Below the pieces are notes generated by a model. The model made no database searches, had not been told where the DNA came from, and was given only the letters and a program-made list of their open reading frames with translations. 40,257 nucleotides of DNA from Desulfoarculaceae bacterium (GTDB lineage: Bacteria > Desulfobacterota > Desulfobulbia > Desulfobulbales > Desulfocapsaceae). Below, in pieces: positions 32,387 through 40,257 of this stretch. The stretch spans positions 1-40,257 of the forward strand of contig JAHYIV010000026.1 of the NCBI GenBank assembly GCA_019429465.1. The letters run 5' to 3'. How positions within the stretch are numbered: the stretch's first letter is position 1; each line of letters begins with the position of its first letter. The position numbers and the translations under genes are program-made.

Positions 32387-35307
32387 TAAACTTCGCTGAT
32401 CTTGTCAAAGAGATCCCGGTCGCGCTCGATCTTGCCGCGATTACCGATAGTAACCCGGTGGGAACCGGCCAGCATCCGGGTAAAGGCCGGGGCAAAGGCT
32501 TGCATGTCGGCAACCCGGGTGGTGATGATCTCTTCAATCCGCTGCTGCTTGTGGGCGGGTGTTATGCCGCTCAGGTATTCATTGCGGGCGGTTGCCCCTC
32601 TGGCTGCGGAACTCTGCAGCGGATCAAAGTTGCCATAGGTACCGATCACCAGTTGTTCCAGCACCTTGTCCGAGAGTTGCAGGGCCGAGACGATTCCGGG
32701 GATGGCCGCATAGCTGTCGTAGGTCTTGCGCACCTGCGGATCCCGATAACTGACAAAACCCAGATTACCAGAGATATGACTGAACTGGATAAAACAGCCA
32801 TAGGCGCCGCCCATCTGCCGCACCGTGTTCCACAGATAGTCGCGGGAGAGATAGTTTTTCAACACCTCAAAATGACCATTATAACCCTCACCGTTGGGCA
32901 ACAGGGAGCCGGCCTGCACGGCAAAGACGATCTCGGCCGAGGTGATCAAGGCCTCATGGACCGGCAGCTCCGGCAGGGTCAGGACCTTTCTGGAAACAGG
33001 GGTATCCGCCAGGGCGGCCACCAGGGCAGCCCCATGATGGGAAAAGGTGTCGATCTCTTCCGGATCACCGGTGATAGCCAGGATCAGGTTGTTGCGGTTG
33101 AAAACAAGAGTCGCCATCTCCTGCAGGGCGGTCAAAAACTCCTCTTCCATCCGGCCGTAATTCTGATCCAGCTCTTTTTCCGCCAGGTATGAGGTCAGTC
33201 CGGAGACCATCTCATTATAGGCCCCGGCCGGACCGAGATGGGCAAAGGCCCGCAAGCCAGCCAGGCTGTACCCTTCACTCTGGACGCTGTGTTCCGACCA
33301 GGCAAACTCCCGGTGGACGATCTCCTGGATATGCACTCTGTCATCAAGAGAAAGTTCGGTAAAGATCTCGGTTATCAGGTACAGGGCCCGCTCCTGGTAT
33401 TCCGGCAGGCACTTCATATGAAACCAGAGAACAGGCCGCGCCTGCTCGGCACTACCCACCTTGCTGTAGACGTTAAAGGAGTGCGAGAAATCACCGGTAC
33501 AGGTACCCAGCTCCCGGGCCAGATGCCTGAAATCCATCTTACGGGTGCCGATCTCGGTGACAATGGTGGCAAACAGATCCAACCAGGGCAGCAGCCGCGA
33601 GGGAACCACCGAGACATCAAAGCCGATATCCACATAAGAGATATGCTCGGTGGTGAGTTCACTGACCAGCACCTGCGTGCCCCCGAATATCTCGGTAGGG
33701 CGTACCGCATGAAAGGAAAGATGCGACTCCAGGTCGCTGTGGCTCAGGTGCGGAAGCAGGGCAAGAGTCTCAGGACTATTGGGCGTCTGCTGCTGTTGCT
33801 GCAGCTCAGCGGTTCTGGCACGCAGCTCCTGGAGCTGAGGTGCGTTCAGGGTTGCCGCGTAGGCCTCCAGCCTTTCCCTTTCTTCCTTCTGCCCCTGTGC
33901 CAATTTCGCAGGATCAGGGCTGAGGGTGACCACCACAGTGGCCTTGTTTTCGAGGAGATAGCGCTCGATTAATTCCTCAAAATAGCCTTCTTCCAAGGCC
34001 TTGTGACGGATGGTCCGGAACAGTTCTTCGATCTCCAGGGTCTCAAAGGGATCGGTACCATACTTGAAGGCAGGCATGGCCTTGCCGATAAGATCCAGAC
34101 CGCGCTGGGCGCGGCTCGCCTCTTCCCGCACCGCGAATTCATACTTATTCAACTCCGAGAGCAACAAGTCGCGATCAAGACCGGCCCTGACCATCTCCGT
34201 TAAGGTCTCATTGTAGAGGGACAGAAAGGAATCCCTTTTATCAGGATCACTGCCGACCAGATAGGTGACCATGAAGGTCTTGAAGCTTGAGGTGGACAGA
34301 TAGAGCCCGCCGAAGTCCTTGCCCAGGCCGCTGGAGACGATCTTGTTTTTCAGGGGAGAGGCGTCTGAATTATAAAGGATACCGGCAATAACCTGAAATG
34401 CGGCATTTTCCTGACGATTGAGCACCGTGGTCACCGCCTGGCCTACGGCCAGAAAGGTCTTGGCCCCAGTGTCCTCCGACTCCACGCCGTAACAGTCTTC
34501 AACAAAGGTGATCTGGTCAACATCGCGTCCCGCCTCAATCCTGGATCTGGTCCCCTTGAGCGGAAAATCCTTGAGAAAATTATCCTGCAGATAGCGGAGT
34601 TCATCCGCCAGCGGCGCATCCCCATAGACAAAGAAGGTGGAGTTGGAGGGATGGTAATGCTCCTTGTGGAAGGCACAGAAGGCCTCATAGGAGAGATCGG
34701 GAATATTTCTGGGGTCGCCGCCGGATTCATGGGCGTAGGTGGAGCCGGGCATGAGTCCGGCGAAGACATGATGAAAGAGCAGGCGAATCGGATCGGAAAA
34801 GGCGCCCTTCATCTCGTTATAGACCACCCCCTGATACTCCAGCGCCCCATTTTCTTCTTCCTGATGATAATGCCAGCCCTCCTGTTCGAAGGTGGCGCGG
34901 CTGAGCAGCGGATTGAAGACCACATCACAGTACACATCCATGATGTTGAAATATTCCTTCAGATTGCGGGTGGCAAAGGGATAATAGGTGATATCCGAGC
35001 CGGTCATGGCATTCAAAAAGGTCATGAGCCCGCCCTTGTTGATCTCGCCGAAGACATCACTCACCGGATATTTGTTCGATCCCATCAGCACCGAATGTTC
35101 GAGGATATGGGCCACGCCGGTAGAATCGGTCGGGACGGTGTCAAAGGCGACGGCAAAGGTCTTGTTGGAATCGTTGTTTTTGATGGCCAGTAAGGGGCAG
35201 CCGAGGAGATCATGCTCAAAGAGATAGACATCGGACTGGATCTCCGCGATCCTGGCGTGTCGTTTCAGGGTAAAGGAGGAATAGGACTGCCCGGGGATAA
35301 AGGTCAT
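32386..35307 (-). CDS. M16C family zinc metallopeptidase (presequence-protease type)
   Basis: A 973-residue enzyme, the length of the PreP/M16C group, which degrades peptides inside a closed two-half chamber. The inverted zinc motif HxxEH is H67-IL-E70-H71 (HILEHSVLMGS), and the distal Glu is in YNEMKGAFSDP. The C-terminal half lacks a second active site, as usual. No signal peptide is seen, so it should act in the cytoplasm. The bases before ATG 35307 contain no Shine-Dalgarno. The stop codon coincides with a REP-like repeat. Confidence 0.93.
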   Translation of the reverse strand: MTFIPGQSYSSFTLKRHARIAEIQSDVYLFEHDLLGCPLLAIKNNDSNKTFAVAFDTVPTDSTGVAHILEHSVLMGSNKYPVSDVFGEINKGGLMTFLNAMTGSDITYYPFATRNLKEYFNIMDVYCDVVFNPLLSRATFEQEGWHYHQEEENGALEYQGVVYNEMKGAFSDPIRLLFHHVFAGLMPGSTYAHESGGDPRNIPDLSYEAFCAFHKEHYHPSNSTFFVYGDAPLADELRYLQDNFLKDFPLKGTRSRIEAGRDVDQITFVEDCYGVESEDTGAKTFLAVGQAVTTVLNRQENAAFQVIAGILYNSDASPLKNKIVSSGLGKDFGGLYLSTSSFKTFMVTYLVGSDPDKRDSFLSLYNETLTEMVRAGLDRDLLLSELNKYEFAVREEASRAQRGLDLIGKAMPAFKYGTDPFETLEIEELFRTIRHKALEEGYFEELIERYLLENKATVVVTLSPDPAKLAQGQKEERERLEAYAATLNAPQLQELRARTAELQQQQQTPNSPETLALLPHLSHSDLESHLSFHAVRPTEIFGGTQVLVSELTTEHISYVDIGFDVSVVPSRLLPWLDLFATIVTEIGTRKMDFRHLARELGTCTGDFSHSFNVYSKVGSAEQARPVLWFHMKCLPEYQERALYLITEIFTELSLDDRVHIQEIVHREFAWSEHSVQSEGYSLAGLRAFAHLGPAGAYNEMVSGLTSYLAEKELDQNYGRMEEEFLTALQEMATLVFNRNNLILAITGDPEEIDTFSHHGAALVAALADTPVSRKVLTLPELPVHEALITSAEIVFAVQAGSLLPNGEGYNGHFEVLKNYLSRDYLWNTVRQMGGAYGCFIQFSHISGNLGFVSYRDPQVRKTYDSYAAIPGIVSALQLSDKVLEQLVIGTYGNFDPLQSSAARGATARNEYLSGITPAHKQQRIEEIITTRVADMQAFAPAFTRMLAGSHRVTIGNRGKIERDRDLFDKISEV

Positions 35308-35453
35308 AAGAGTTTGAGGAGTTAAGGATAATATTAAGCCGTTGTAAATACAGAACTACAGAACTATCACATTTTGATATCGTGAACTGCATAAGAGTCC
35401 GTAAATAAATAGATATCCATGCAAATGCTGTTTCTGAAGCGGCCCCTTGTATA

Positions 35454-35630
35454 ATCGTCGGCAGATGTAACTTGCCAGACACATCGTCGGCAGATGTAAC
35501 TTGCCAGACGCATCGTCGGCAGATGTAACTTGCCAGACGTATCGGCGGCAGATGTAACTTGCCAGACGTATCGGCGGCAGATGTAATTTGCCAGACGTAT
35601 CGGCGGCAGATGTAATTTAACTTGCCAGAC
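35454..35630. repeat. 29 bp minisatellite, six units
   Basis: Six head-to-tail units of 29 bp starting at 35454, 35483, 35512, 35541, 35570 and 35599. The unit is ATCGTCGGCAGATGTAACTT plus GCCAGAC and two bases; later units read ATCGGCGG. Each contains a small GGCA...TGCC hairpin. There are no spacers, so it is not CRISPR. The last unit has a small TTAAC insertion and runs into the next repeat. Confidence 0.92.
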
Positions 35631-35736
35631 GCCACACCAGGAAACAGCGGTAAAGATTGCTGTTTCCTGGATGCGGCATAAGAGTCCGTAAATAACAAGA
35701 GCAAGAAAAGCCTTGCTCTTTTTACAACGGGCTCTA
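35623..35736. repeat. REP-like repeat, fourth copy
   Basis: Matches the copies at 32032-32386 through the GGAAACAGCGG hairpin, GATGCGGCATAAGAG and AAGAGCAAG...CTTGCTCTTTTT. It ends in CTCTAAA, where CTA is the stop of dtd. A short fragment of the same repeat (GCATAAGAGTCCGTAAAT) lies at about 35389-35406. Confidence 0.85.
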
Positions 35737-36183
35737 AAACATCTTTGCTGAATCCAGCAGCAGGGTGACCGGTCCGTCATTGACCAGTTCCAATGCCATT
35801 GCTGCCTGAAAACGGCCCGTTGCTGTCCGAATGCCATGCTGCTGCACGGCCTTGATAAAACCCTCATACAGGGCTTCAGCCTGCTCAGGCCCGGCTGCCG
35901 TGGAGTACCCCGGCCTGCGCCCTTTACGACAATCTCCGTAAAGAGTGAACTGAGAGACAATAAGCATGGCATAGCCGGTGTCGAGCAGGGATCGATTCAT
36001 TTTCCCTGCCTCATCTGCAAAAACCCGCAGGTGGACGATCTTGCCGACCAGCCAGTCCAGGTCTGCCTGCTGGTCATCGCGATGGATGCCTAGCAGGACA
36101 ACCAGCCCCTGGTCAATGGTCCCGACCTGTTCCTGATCAACGCTGACCGCGGCCCGGCTGACTCGTTGAATAACTGCGCGCAT
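35734..36183 (-). CDS. dtd: D-aminoacyl-tRNA deacylase
   Basis: A 149-residue DTD, which removes D-amino acids or Gly from mischarged tRNA by RNA-based catalysis. Signatures are MRAVIQRVSRAAVSVD at the start, SQFTLYGD (SQFT at 77-80) and the cross-subunit motif NDGPVT (GPVT at 137-140). The frame is open upstream to 36306, but ATG 36183 fits the family start, with GAGG 8 nt before it. The TAG stop lies in a REP-like repeat. Confidence 0.95.
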   Translation of the reverse strand: MRAVIQRVSRAAVSVDQEQVGTIDQGLVVLLGIHRDDQQADLDWLVGKIVHLRVFADEAGKMNRSLLDTGYAMLIVSQFTLYGDCRKGRRPGYSTAAGPEQAEALYEGFIKAVQQHGIRTATGRFQAAMALELVNDGPVTLLLDSAKMF

Positions 36184-36479
36184 GCTCTGACCTCGGATAA
36201 TGTTGTCTCGCCATTCCACTTCTCTCGAGTCAAGATGAATACAGACCGACAAGCGAGCAGCCGGATGGCTGAAGATGGCGAAAAAGAGGCAGTATGAACA
36301 CTTCATCTAAAAACAGAACACAATTGCCACAAAAAGAGGGGGGTGTCAACTGACTTGCACGGGAGATATCTCTATTTTATAGCACAAAAAAAGGTGGAGA
36401 ACAGGCGGGAACCTGCTATCATAGCCGTATTGCCTGCCCCGTAAGGGTAAGGATATGGATCAAATCAAGGTGAGGGAAA
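36184..36479. other. Intergenic, possible MFS promoter region
   Basis: About 296 nt between divergent dtd and the MFS gene. TTGCAC at 36355 with TATAGC 17 nt later is a weak promoter candidate. A perfect 10 bp palindrome GAGATATCTC (36363-36372) lies in its spacer. Otherwise I see nothing definite. Confidence 0.3.
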
Positions 36480-37724
36480 ATGGATTCTGACAACAGCACT
36501 GCCACAGACGGCCTTTTCGCCATCCACTACGGCTGGGTCATCATGGTGACCGGCACCCTCTGCCTCTTTGCCAGCCTGGGTCTGGGCCGGTTCTCCCTAG
36601 GGGTGCTGCTACCCTCCATGGGCCGGGATCTGCAGCTCTCCTATGTGCAGATGGGTCTGATCGGCACCTTGAACTTTGTCGGCTATCTGATCGCGGTCCT
36701 GCTCTGCGGCCGGCTGACCAAACGCTTTGGCGCCCGCGGCTTGATAGGGACGGCCCTGACCATCATCGGCGTCTCCATGCTCCTCATTGGCTGGGCCCGC
36801 AACCTCACCCTGATCCTGGCCCTCTATCTCCTGACCGGGATCGGCAGCGGCCTGTCTAATGTGCCGATGGTGTCGCTTATCTCCTGCTGGTTTGCCAGCA
36901 ATAAACGAGGTCGGGCCACCGGCTTTGTGGCCATTGGCAGCGGTTTTGCCATCATCCTTTCCGGCAGACTGATTCCATACATGAACACTGTTTATGACCA
37001 AGGATGGCGGGTAAGCTGGTTTGTCCTCGGCGTCCTGGTCCTCTGTGTCGCCGTAATATGTTCTCTGGTCCTCAGAAACAGCCCCCGGGAATGCGGGCTT
37101 CTGCCGGTGGGCATGACAGAGATTCATCCCGACAAAGCACGCAAGCCCTTTGTCGATCCTCCCAGGATCCGCTCGTCCATTATCCTGCACTGTGCCGCCA
37201 TTTATTTTCTTTTCGGCTTTACCTATGTGATCTACGCCACCTTCATTGTCACCGCCCTGGTTCAGGAAAAGGGCTTCAGCGAGACCGTGGCCGGAAACTT
37301 CTGGTCCTGGGTTGGCCTGCTCAGTCTTTTTTCCGGCCCGGTCTTCGGGATCTTTTCCGACCGTTTTGGCAGGCGGCCGGGATTGATGCTGGTCTTTGGC
37401 ATTCAAGCCGTGGCCTACCTCCTGATCGCCCTCGATCTGCCCCAGATCTTTTTGTACCTCTCCATCGGCTGTTACGGGCTTGTGGTCTGGAGCGTCCCCG
37501 CTATCATGGCAGCCCTGGTGGGAGATTATGCCGGGCCCGAACGAGTGGCATCCCTCTTTGGCTTTGTCACCTTTATCTTTGGCCTGGGCCAGATCAGCGG
37601 CCCTTTTCTAGCAGGCGTCCTGGCCGAGATGTCCGGGAGCTTTGCCAGCAGCTTCCTTCTGGCTGCCCTTTTAGCGGTAGCTGCTCTCTTCCTTTCTGCT
37701 TTTTTACCCAACAAACAGCGTTGA
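36480..37724 (+). CDS. MFS transporter (YbfB/YjiJ type)
   Basis: A 414-residue, twelve-segment major facilitator. The opening HYGWVIMVTGTLCLFASLGLGRFSLGVLLPSMG and the GYLIAVLLCGRLTKRFGAR loop (motif A-like) fit the YbfB/YjiJ group, and SDRFGRRPG appears in the second half. The substrate is unknown. GGTGAGGG lies 5 nt before ATG 36480. Its stop (TGA 37722-37724) directly abuts the stop of the convergent MBL-fold gene, with no base between. Confidence 0.88.
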   Translation: MDSDNSTATDGLFAIHYGWVIMVTGTLCLFASLGLGRFSLGVLLPSMGRDLQLSYVQMGLIGTLNFVGYLIAVLLCGRLTKRFGARGLIGTALTIIGVSMLLIGWARNLTLILALYLLTGIGSGLSNVPMVSLISCWFASNKRGRATGFVAIGSGFAIILSGRLIPYMNTVYDQGWRVSWFVLGVLVLCVAVICSLVLRNSPRECGLLPVGMTEIHPDKARKPFVDPPRIRSSIILHCAAIYFLFGFTYVIYATFIVTALVQEKGFSETVAGNFWSWVGLLSLFSGPVFGIFSDRFGRRPGLMLVFGIQAVAYLLIALDLPQIFLYLSIGCYGLVVWSVPAIMAALVGDYAGPERVASLFGFVTFIFGLGQISGPFLAGVLAEMSGSFASSFLLAALLAVAALFLSAFLPNKQR

Positions 37725-38600
37725 TCAACCGGCTGATGGAACAACGGCCTGATCACGATACGGCCATTGATCAATGATCTCTCCCTTCTCGCCCAGCCTG
37801 CAGGCCCTGACCAGGGGGTCGTGATAGAAGGTGAACCAGGCATCTCGCTGCCGGTATTCGGCAAAGTAGCGTTCCTTGCAGGCGATAACCTCCAGCGGGA
37901 AATTATCATAGGCCATCACCCAGAGGGGATTGCTATGGGCATGGGTGGGAAAGAGATCGCCAAGATGGACTGTAGTTTCACCCTGGGAGCTGATCTCAAT
38001 CAGTTGATGGCCCTGGGTGTGCCCGCCGGTATGACGAACCCTCACCTCAGGGCAGACCTGATGGGTGCCCTCGACCAGCTGGACCTGGCCGCTTCTTTGC
38101 AGTTCCTTGAAATTGATGGGCCAGTAACTCTCCTGGGCCCGACGTCCTGGCGACACCACATCCGGCCATTCACGCTCCTGGATCAGGTGGGTGGCCTCCG
38201 GAAAGGTTACCTCCTCCCGCCCCTCTTCACCCACCATGACCACACCGCCGACATGGTCAAAATCGCCATGGGTCAGAATCACAAGATCAATGTCGTAACG
38301 GCTGATCCCCAGCAGCGCCAGCTGGGAGAGCAGGTTCCACGGACCGGCCTGAAAGATCGCCTGCTCTTTGGGGGTGAGTTTGTTGCCAAGACCGGTATCA
38401 ACAAGGATATTCATGGCCGGCGTTATGATGAGAAGGGGATCATTGCACAGGGGGATGGTATTGTCCGCATCCGGTTGATAGCATTTCTGCCAGAGCGCCT
38501 TGGGCACAGGACCGAACATCGCCCCGCCATCCAGACGGAAATCGCCGCCGCTGAGCCAGTGGATCTCGCAGGCACCAATAGACAGCGGGATTCTGGTCAT
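37725..38600 (-). CDS. MBL-fold metallo-hydrolase
   Basis: A 291-residue metallo-beta-lactamase-fold hydrolase, similar to lactonase-like or glyoxalase II-like members. The metal motif reads ILTHGDFDHVGG, with H111, D113, D115 and H116, so Asp replaces the middle His of HxHxDH. HTGGHTQGHQ and LGDLFPTHAHSNP supply further ligands. Substrate unknown. GGAGG lies about 5-6 nt before ATG 38600; the longer frame to 38657 is rejected. It lies 19 nt after glpQ in the same direction. Confidence 0.88.
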   Translation of the reverse strand: MTRIPLSIGACEIHWLSGGDFRLDGGAMFGPVPKALWQKCYQPDADNTIPLCNDPLLIITPAMNILVDTGLGNKLTPKEQAIFQAGPWNLLSQLALLGISRYDIDLVILTHGDFDHVGGVVMVGEEGREEVTFPEATHLIQEREWPDVVSPGRRAQESYWPINFKELQRSGQVQLVEGTHQVCPEVRVRHTGGHTQGHQLIEISSQGETTVHLGDLFPTHAHSNPLWVMAYDNFPLEVIACKERYFAEYRQRDAWFTFYHDPLVRACRLGEKGEIIDQWPYRDQAVVPSAG

Positions 38601-38619
38601 TTTTTCCTCCGCAAAGCTG

Positions 38620-39993
38620 CTACCCCTGCTCCCTGATCCCGCCGGTCGAAGGTACAAGGGGCATTACCGGTTCTGTCACGGGAACCGGCCCCGGTATCGG
38701 CATAATCCGCGGATTTGAAGCGGGAACAGGATCGAGAGATGGCGCCTGGGACGGTTCAGCAGGTATCAGCGGTGTTGATGGCGCATCAACAGGACTCACT
38801 TCCGGTGGCACAAGGGCAGGCGCCTGCGGCGCCGCAGGGAGCAGAGGCAGGACCGGATCGACTGCTGGCCGTGCCGGCAGCGTCTCCATGGTACTGCCTT
38901 CCCCTTCAACGGCAGTTTCAACCGCAGCTGCAGCGGCAGGTGCGGGAGGCCGGTTCTGGAGAAAATGAACGGCATCACCGCAGTGATCGGTAAAAAGCCC
39001 GTCAACACCTACCTGGAAGTAAAAGAACTCCAATAAGTCTTCAAAACTGGCAACATAGGGCGGCAGAGATTCTTTTTCCCGACGGAAGGTATAGGGATGG
39101 ACCACCAGACCCAGACTGTGGGCATCACTGACCAGTTCCGGGCGCAGCAGATTTCCTGCCTGATCAACGAGCATGGACTTGTCCAGGCCGATCCCGGCAA
39201 TATAGGCCGACAGGGTCCGCAGCCCGGATTTACTGCTGACCCAGTCATAATTATAACTGACCCACTCGCCCCATTGCAGAACCTTGGTCTCATGACCACT
39301 ATTATCATCGATCAGCTGAATCAGTTTCAGTTCCATCTGCAATGTCGGCAACAGCTCATCATGGATGCGCTTGAGTTCGTCGGGGTCAAAACACTGGAGA
39401 AAGATCTTGTCTTCCTTGGCAGTGTAGCCATAATCGCGCAGGATCCGCAAGACGGCCATGGAGATATCCTTGCCCTCCTTGCGATGGAACCAGGGCTGCT
39501 TGATCTCTGGATAGATACCGACATCCCTGCCCAGTGTCTTTTCCAATCCCCTGATCAGCTCCAGCTCTTCCTTGAAGGTGGGGACGGACAGGGTCAGGTT
39601 TTTGTTATAGTCGGGAAAGCGACCGCTGTTGGGATAGGGCTCTTTCAGATGGAGTTGTTTGATCTCGGCCAGGGTAAAATCGAGTGCATAAAACTTCCCA
39701 TCCCTGCGAGCCCTGCCGGGAAAGATATCCGCCACATTGGTGACCCGCTCAAGCGTGGGATCATGGAGCACGATGACCTGATCGTCTTTGGTCATGACCA
39801 GATCCTGCTCGATATAATCACTGCCCATGGCCACGGCCAGGGTTACCGAGGGCAGATTATGCTCCATCAGATAGCCGGAGGCGGCCCGGTGGGCAATGAC
39901 AACCTTGTCGCCAGCCTGGGCAAAAAAGGCCATCACCGACAGCAGCAGAAAGATCCATCCGCTTGATTTTATAATGAGAATGCTATAATCCAC
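38620..39993 (-). CDS. glpQ: Glycerophosphodiester phosphodiesterase with Pro-rich tail
   Basis: A 457-residue GlpQ-like enzyme, which hydrolyses deacylated phospholipids to glycerol-3-phosphate and an alcohol. Residues 1-27 are a signal peptide, so it acts in the periplasm. The catalytic set H35, R36, E62, D64 and H77 is visible (IAHRAASG, DYIEQDLV, VLHDPTLERVT), and PEIKQPWFH and GLFTDHCGDAVHF are family blocks. E. coli GlpQ has 358 residues. Here about 110 extra residues from about 346 form a Pro/Ala-rich, probably unfolded C-terminal extension. It is the first gene of a two-gene unit with the MBL-fold gene. Confidence 0.93.
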   Translation of the reverse strand: MDYSILIIKSSGWIFLLLSVMAFFAQAGDKVVIAHRAASGYLMEHNLPSVTLAVAMGSDYIEQDLVMTKDDQVIVLHDPTLERVTNVADIFPGRARRDGKFYALDFTLAEIKQLHLKEPYPNSGRFPDYNKNLTLSVPTFKEELELIRGLEKTLGRDVGIYPEIKQPWFHRKEGKDISMAVLRILRDYGYTAKEDKIFLQCFDPDELKRIHDELLPTLQMELKLIQLIDDNSGHETKVLQWGEWVSYNYDWVSSKSGLRTLSAYIAGIGLDKSMLVDQAGNLLRPELVSDAHSLGLVVHPYTFRREKESLPPYVASFEDLLEFFYFQVGVDGLFTDHCGDAVHFLQNRPPAPAAAAAVETAVEGEGSTMETLPARPAVDPVLPLLPAAPQAPALVPPEVSPVDAPSTPLIPAEPSQAPSLDPVPASNPRIMPIPGPVPVTEPVMPLVPSTGGIREQG

Positions 39994-40116
39994 GTACGTT
40001 CACCCTGCAAAAAATGTTGGGGGAGCAACGCATGGCGTCACATCCCTGAGAGGCAATGGCCCGGAAGATCATGCCATACTATCATATGGCCGGTCGCGGT
40101 TCAACAGTTGATGGCG

Positions 40117-40257
40117 TCGTAAAAAGTCGGCAACTGCTTCGTTGCTGCAAATTATCTCGTCACTGCAGCGTACTCAAGTACGCCTCATTCCTCGAAATTT
40201 GCGCGCCTCGCATTTGACGCTTTTTACTTAGCCATCCCAGAAATTGAGTTTTTACGA
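40117..40257 (+). repeat. Terminal dispersed repeat, right copy
   Basis: Extends further left than the first copy, to TCGTAAAAAGTC at 40117, so about 141 bp are seen. It includes a GCAAC-TGCTTC-GTTGC hairpin and the GCGTACT hairpin. The right end GAGTTTTTACGA is the near-inverse of the left end, giving MITE-like termini. The last 108 bp match 11-118 with one difference. Confidence 0.85.

Noticed and set aside
34443..34769. Alternative frames inside the M16C gene
   Set aside because: Arg/Pro/Ser-rich shadow frames of a GC-rich coding sequence; the 973-residue frame has full family motifs.
35454..35630. CRISPR-like direct repeats
   Set aside because: The 29 bp units are head to tail with no unique spacers, and no cas genes lie nearby. 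It is a minisatellite.

Overview
This 40.3 kb window reads as bacterial chromosome from an anaerobic member of the Desulfobacterota, most likely related to the Desulfobulbales. That placement is an inference. It rests on a GGGtGRT protein paired with a NifU-like scaffold, a UGA-encoded ArsC-family selenoprotein, a CcsB/HemX-type WWD protein next to hemA and a siroheme-type dehydrogenase, a rhodanese-ferritin fusion, and a GC-rich core broken up by AT-rich palindromic repeats. There is no rRNA, prophage, integrase, transposase gene or CRISPR array. The two ends of the window carry the same 108 bp sequence (11-118 and 40150-40257, one mismatch), so the window looks like a contig bounded by a dispersed repeat.

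Layout. 1-1655: a terminal repeat, a small exported basic protein, then tRNA-Lys and tRNA-Glu on the minus strand with a clear promoter and terminator. 1952-6712: a two-gene (split) RdgC, gatB, radC and hemW in one direction. 6737-9714: an EI24/CysZ-like membrane protein, radA and a small membrane protein. 9795-10942: a minus-strand pair encoding a rhodanese-ferritin fusion and, upstream and overlapping it by 4 nt, a selenoprotein that ordinary gene callers truncate. 11136-16748: a membrane-anchored protein, a biotinyl-domain protein with birA, convergent recO and surA, a TlpA-like thioredoxin and a small exported protein. 16841-25505: a long plus-strand run with a methyltransferase, a precorrin-2 dehydrogenase type protein, a CcsB/HemX protein, hemA, an unknown protein, a tautomerase-fold protein, ligA and an AsmA-family protein. 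25621-29437: uspA, hslO (Hsp33) with a start-codon hairpin, an orphan His-tailed CbiO-like ATPase and a frameshifted EAL-HDOD gene. 29573-31979: the GGGtGRT/NifU-like pair and a methyltransferase. 32032-36183: an M16C peptidase and dtd, separated by REP-like repeats and a 29 bp minisatellite. 36480-39993: an MFS transporter, an MBL-fold hydrolase and GlpQ.

Functional themes are genome maintenance (RdgC, RadC, RadA, RecO, LigA), tetrapyrrole synthesis (HemA, precorrin-2 dehydrogenase, HemW), envelope and protein quality control (SurA, TlpA-like, Hsp33, M16C, UspA), and thiol/selenium/sulfur chemistry (selenoprotein, rhodanese, Fe-S scaffold).

The strongest hidden signal is the selenoprotein at 10604-10942. 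It has an in-frame TGA at the first position of a UxxC motif, a SECIS-like hairpin directly downstream, and a good Shine-Dalgarno in front of the upstream ATG. The second most interesting is an 11 bp perfect inverted repeat that buries the start codon of the Hsp33 gene.
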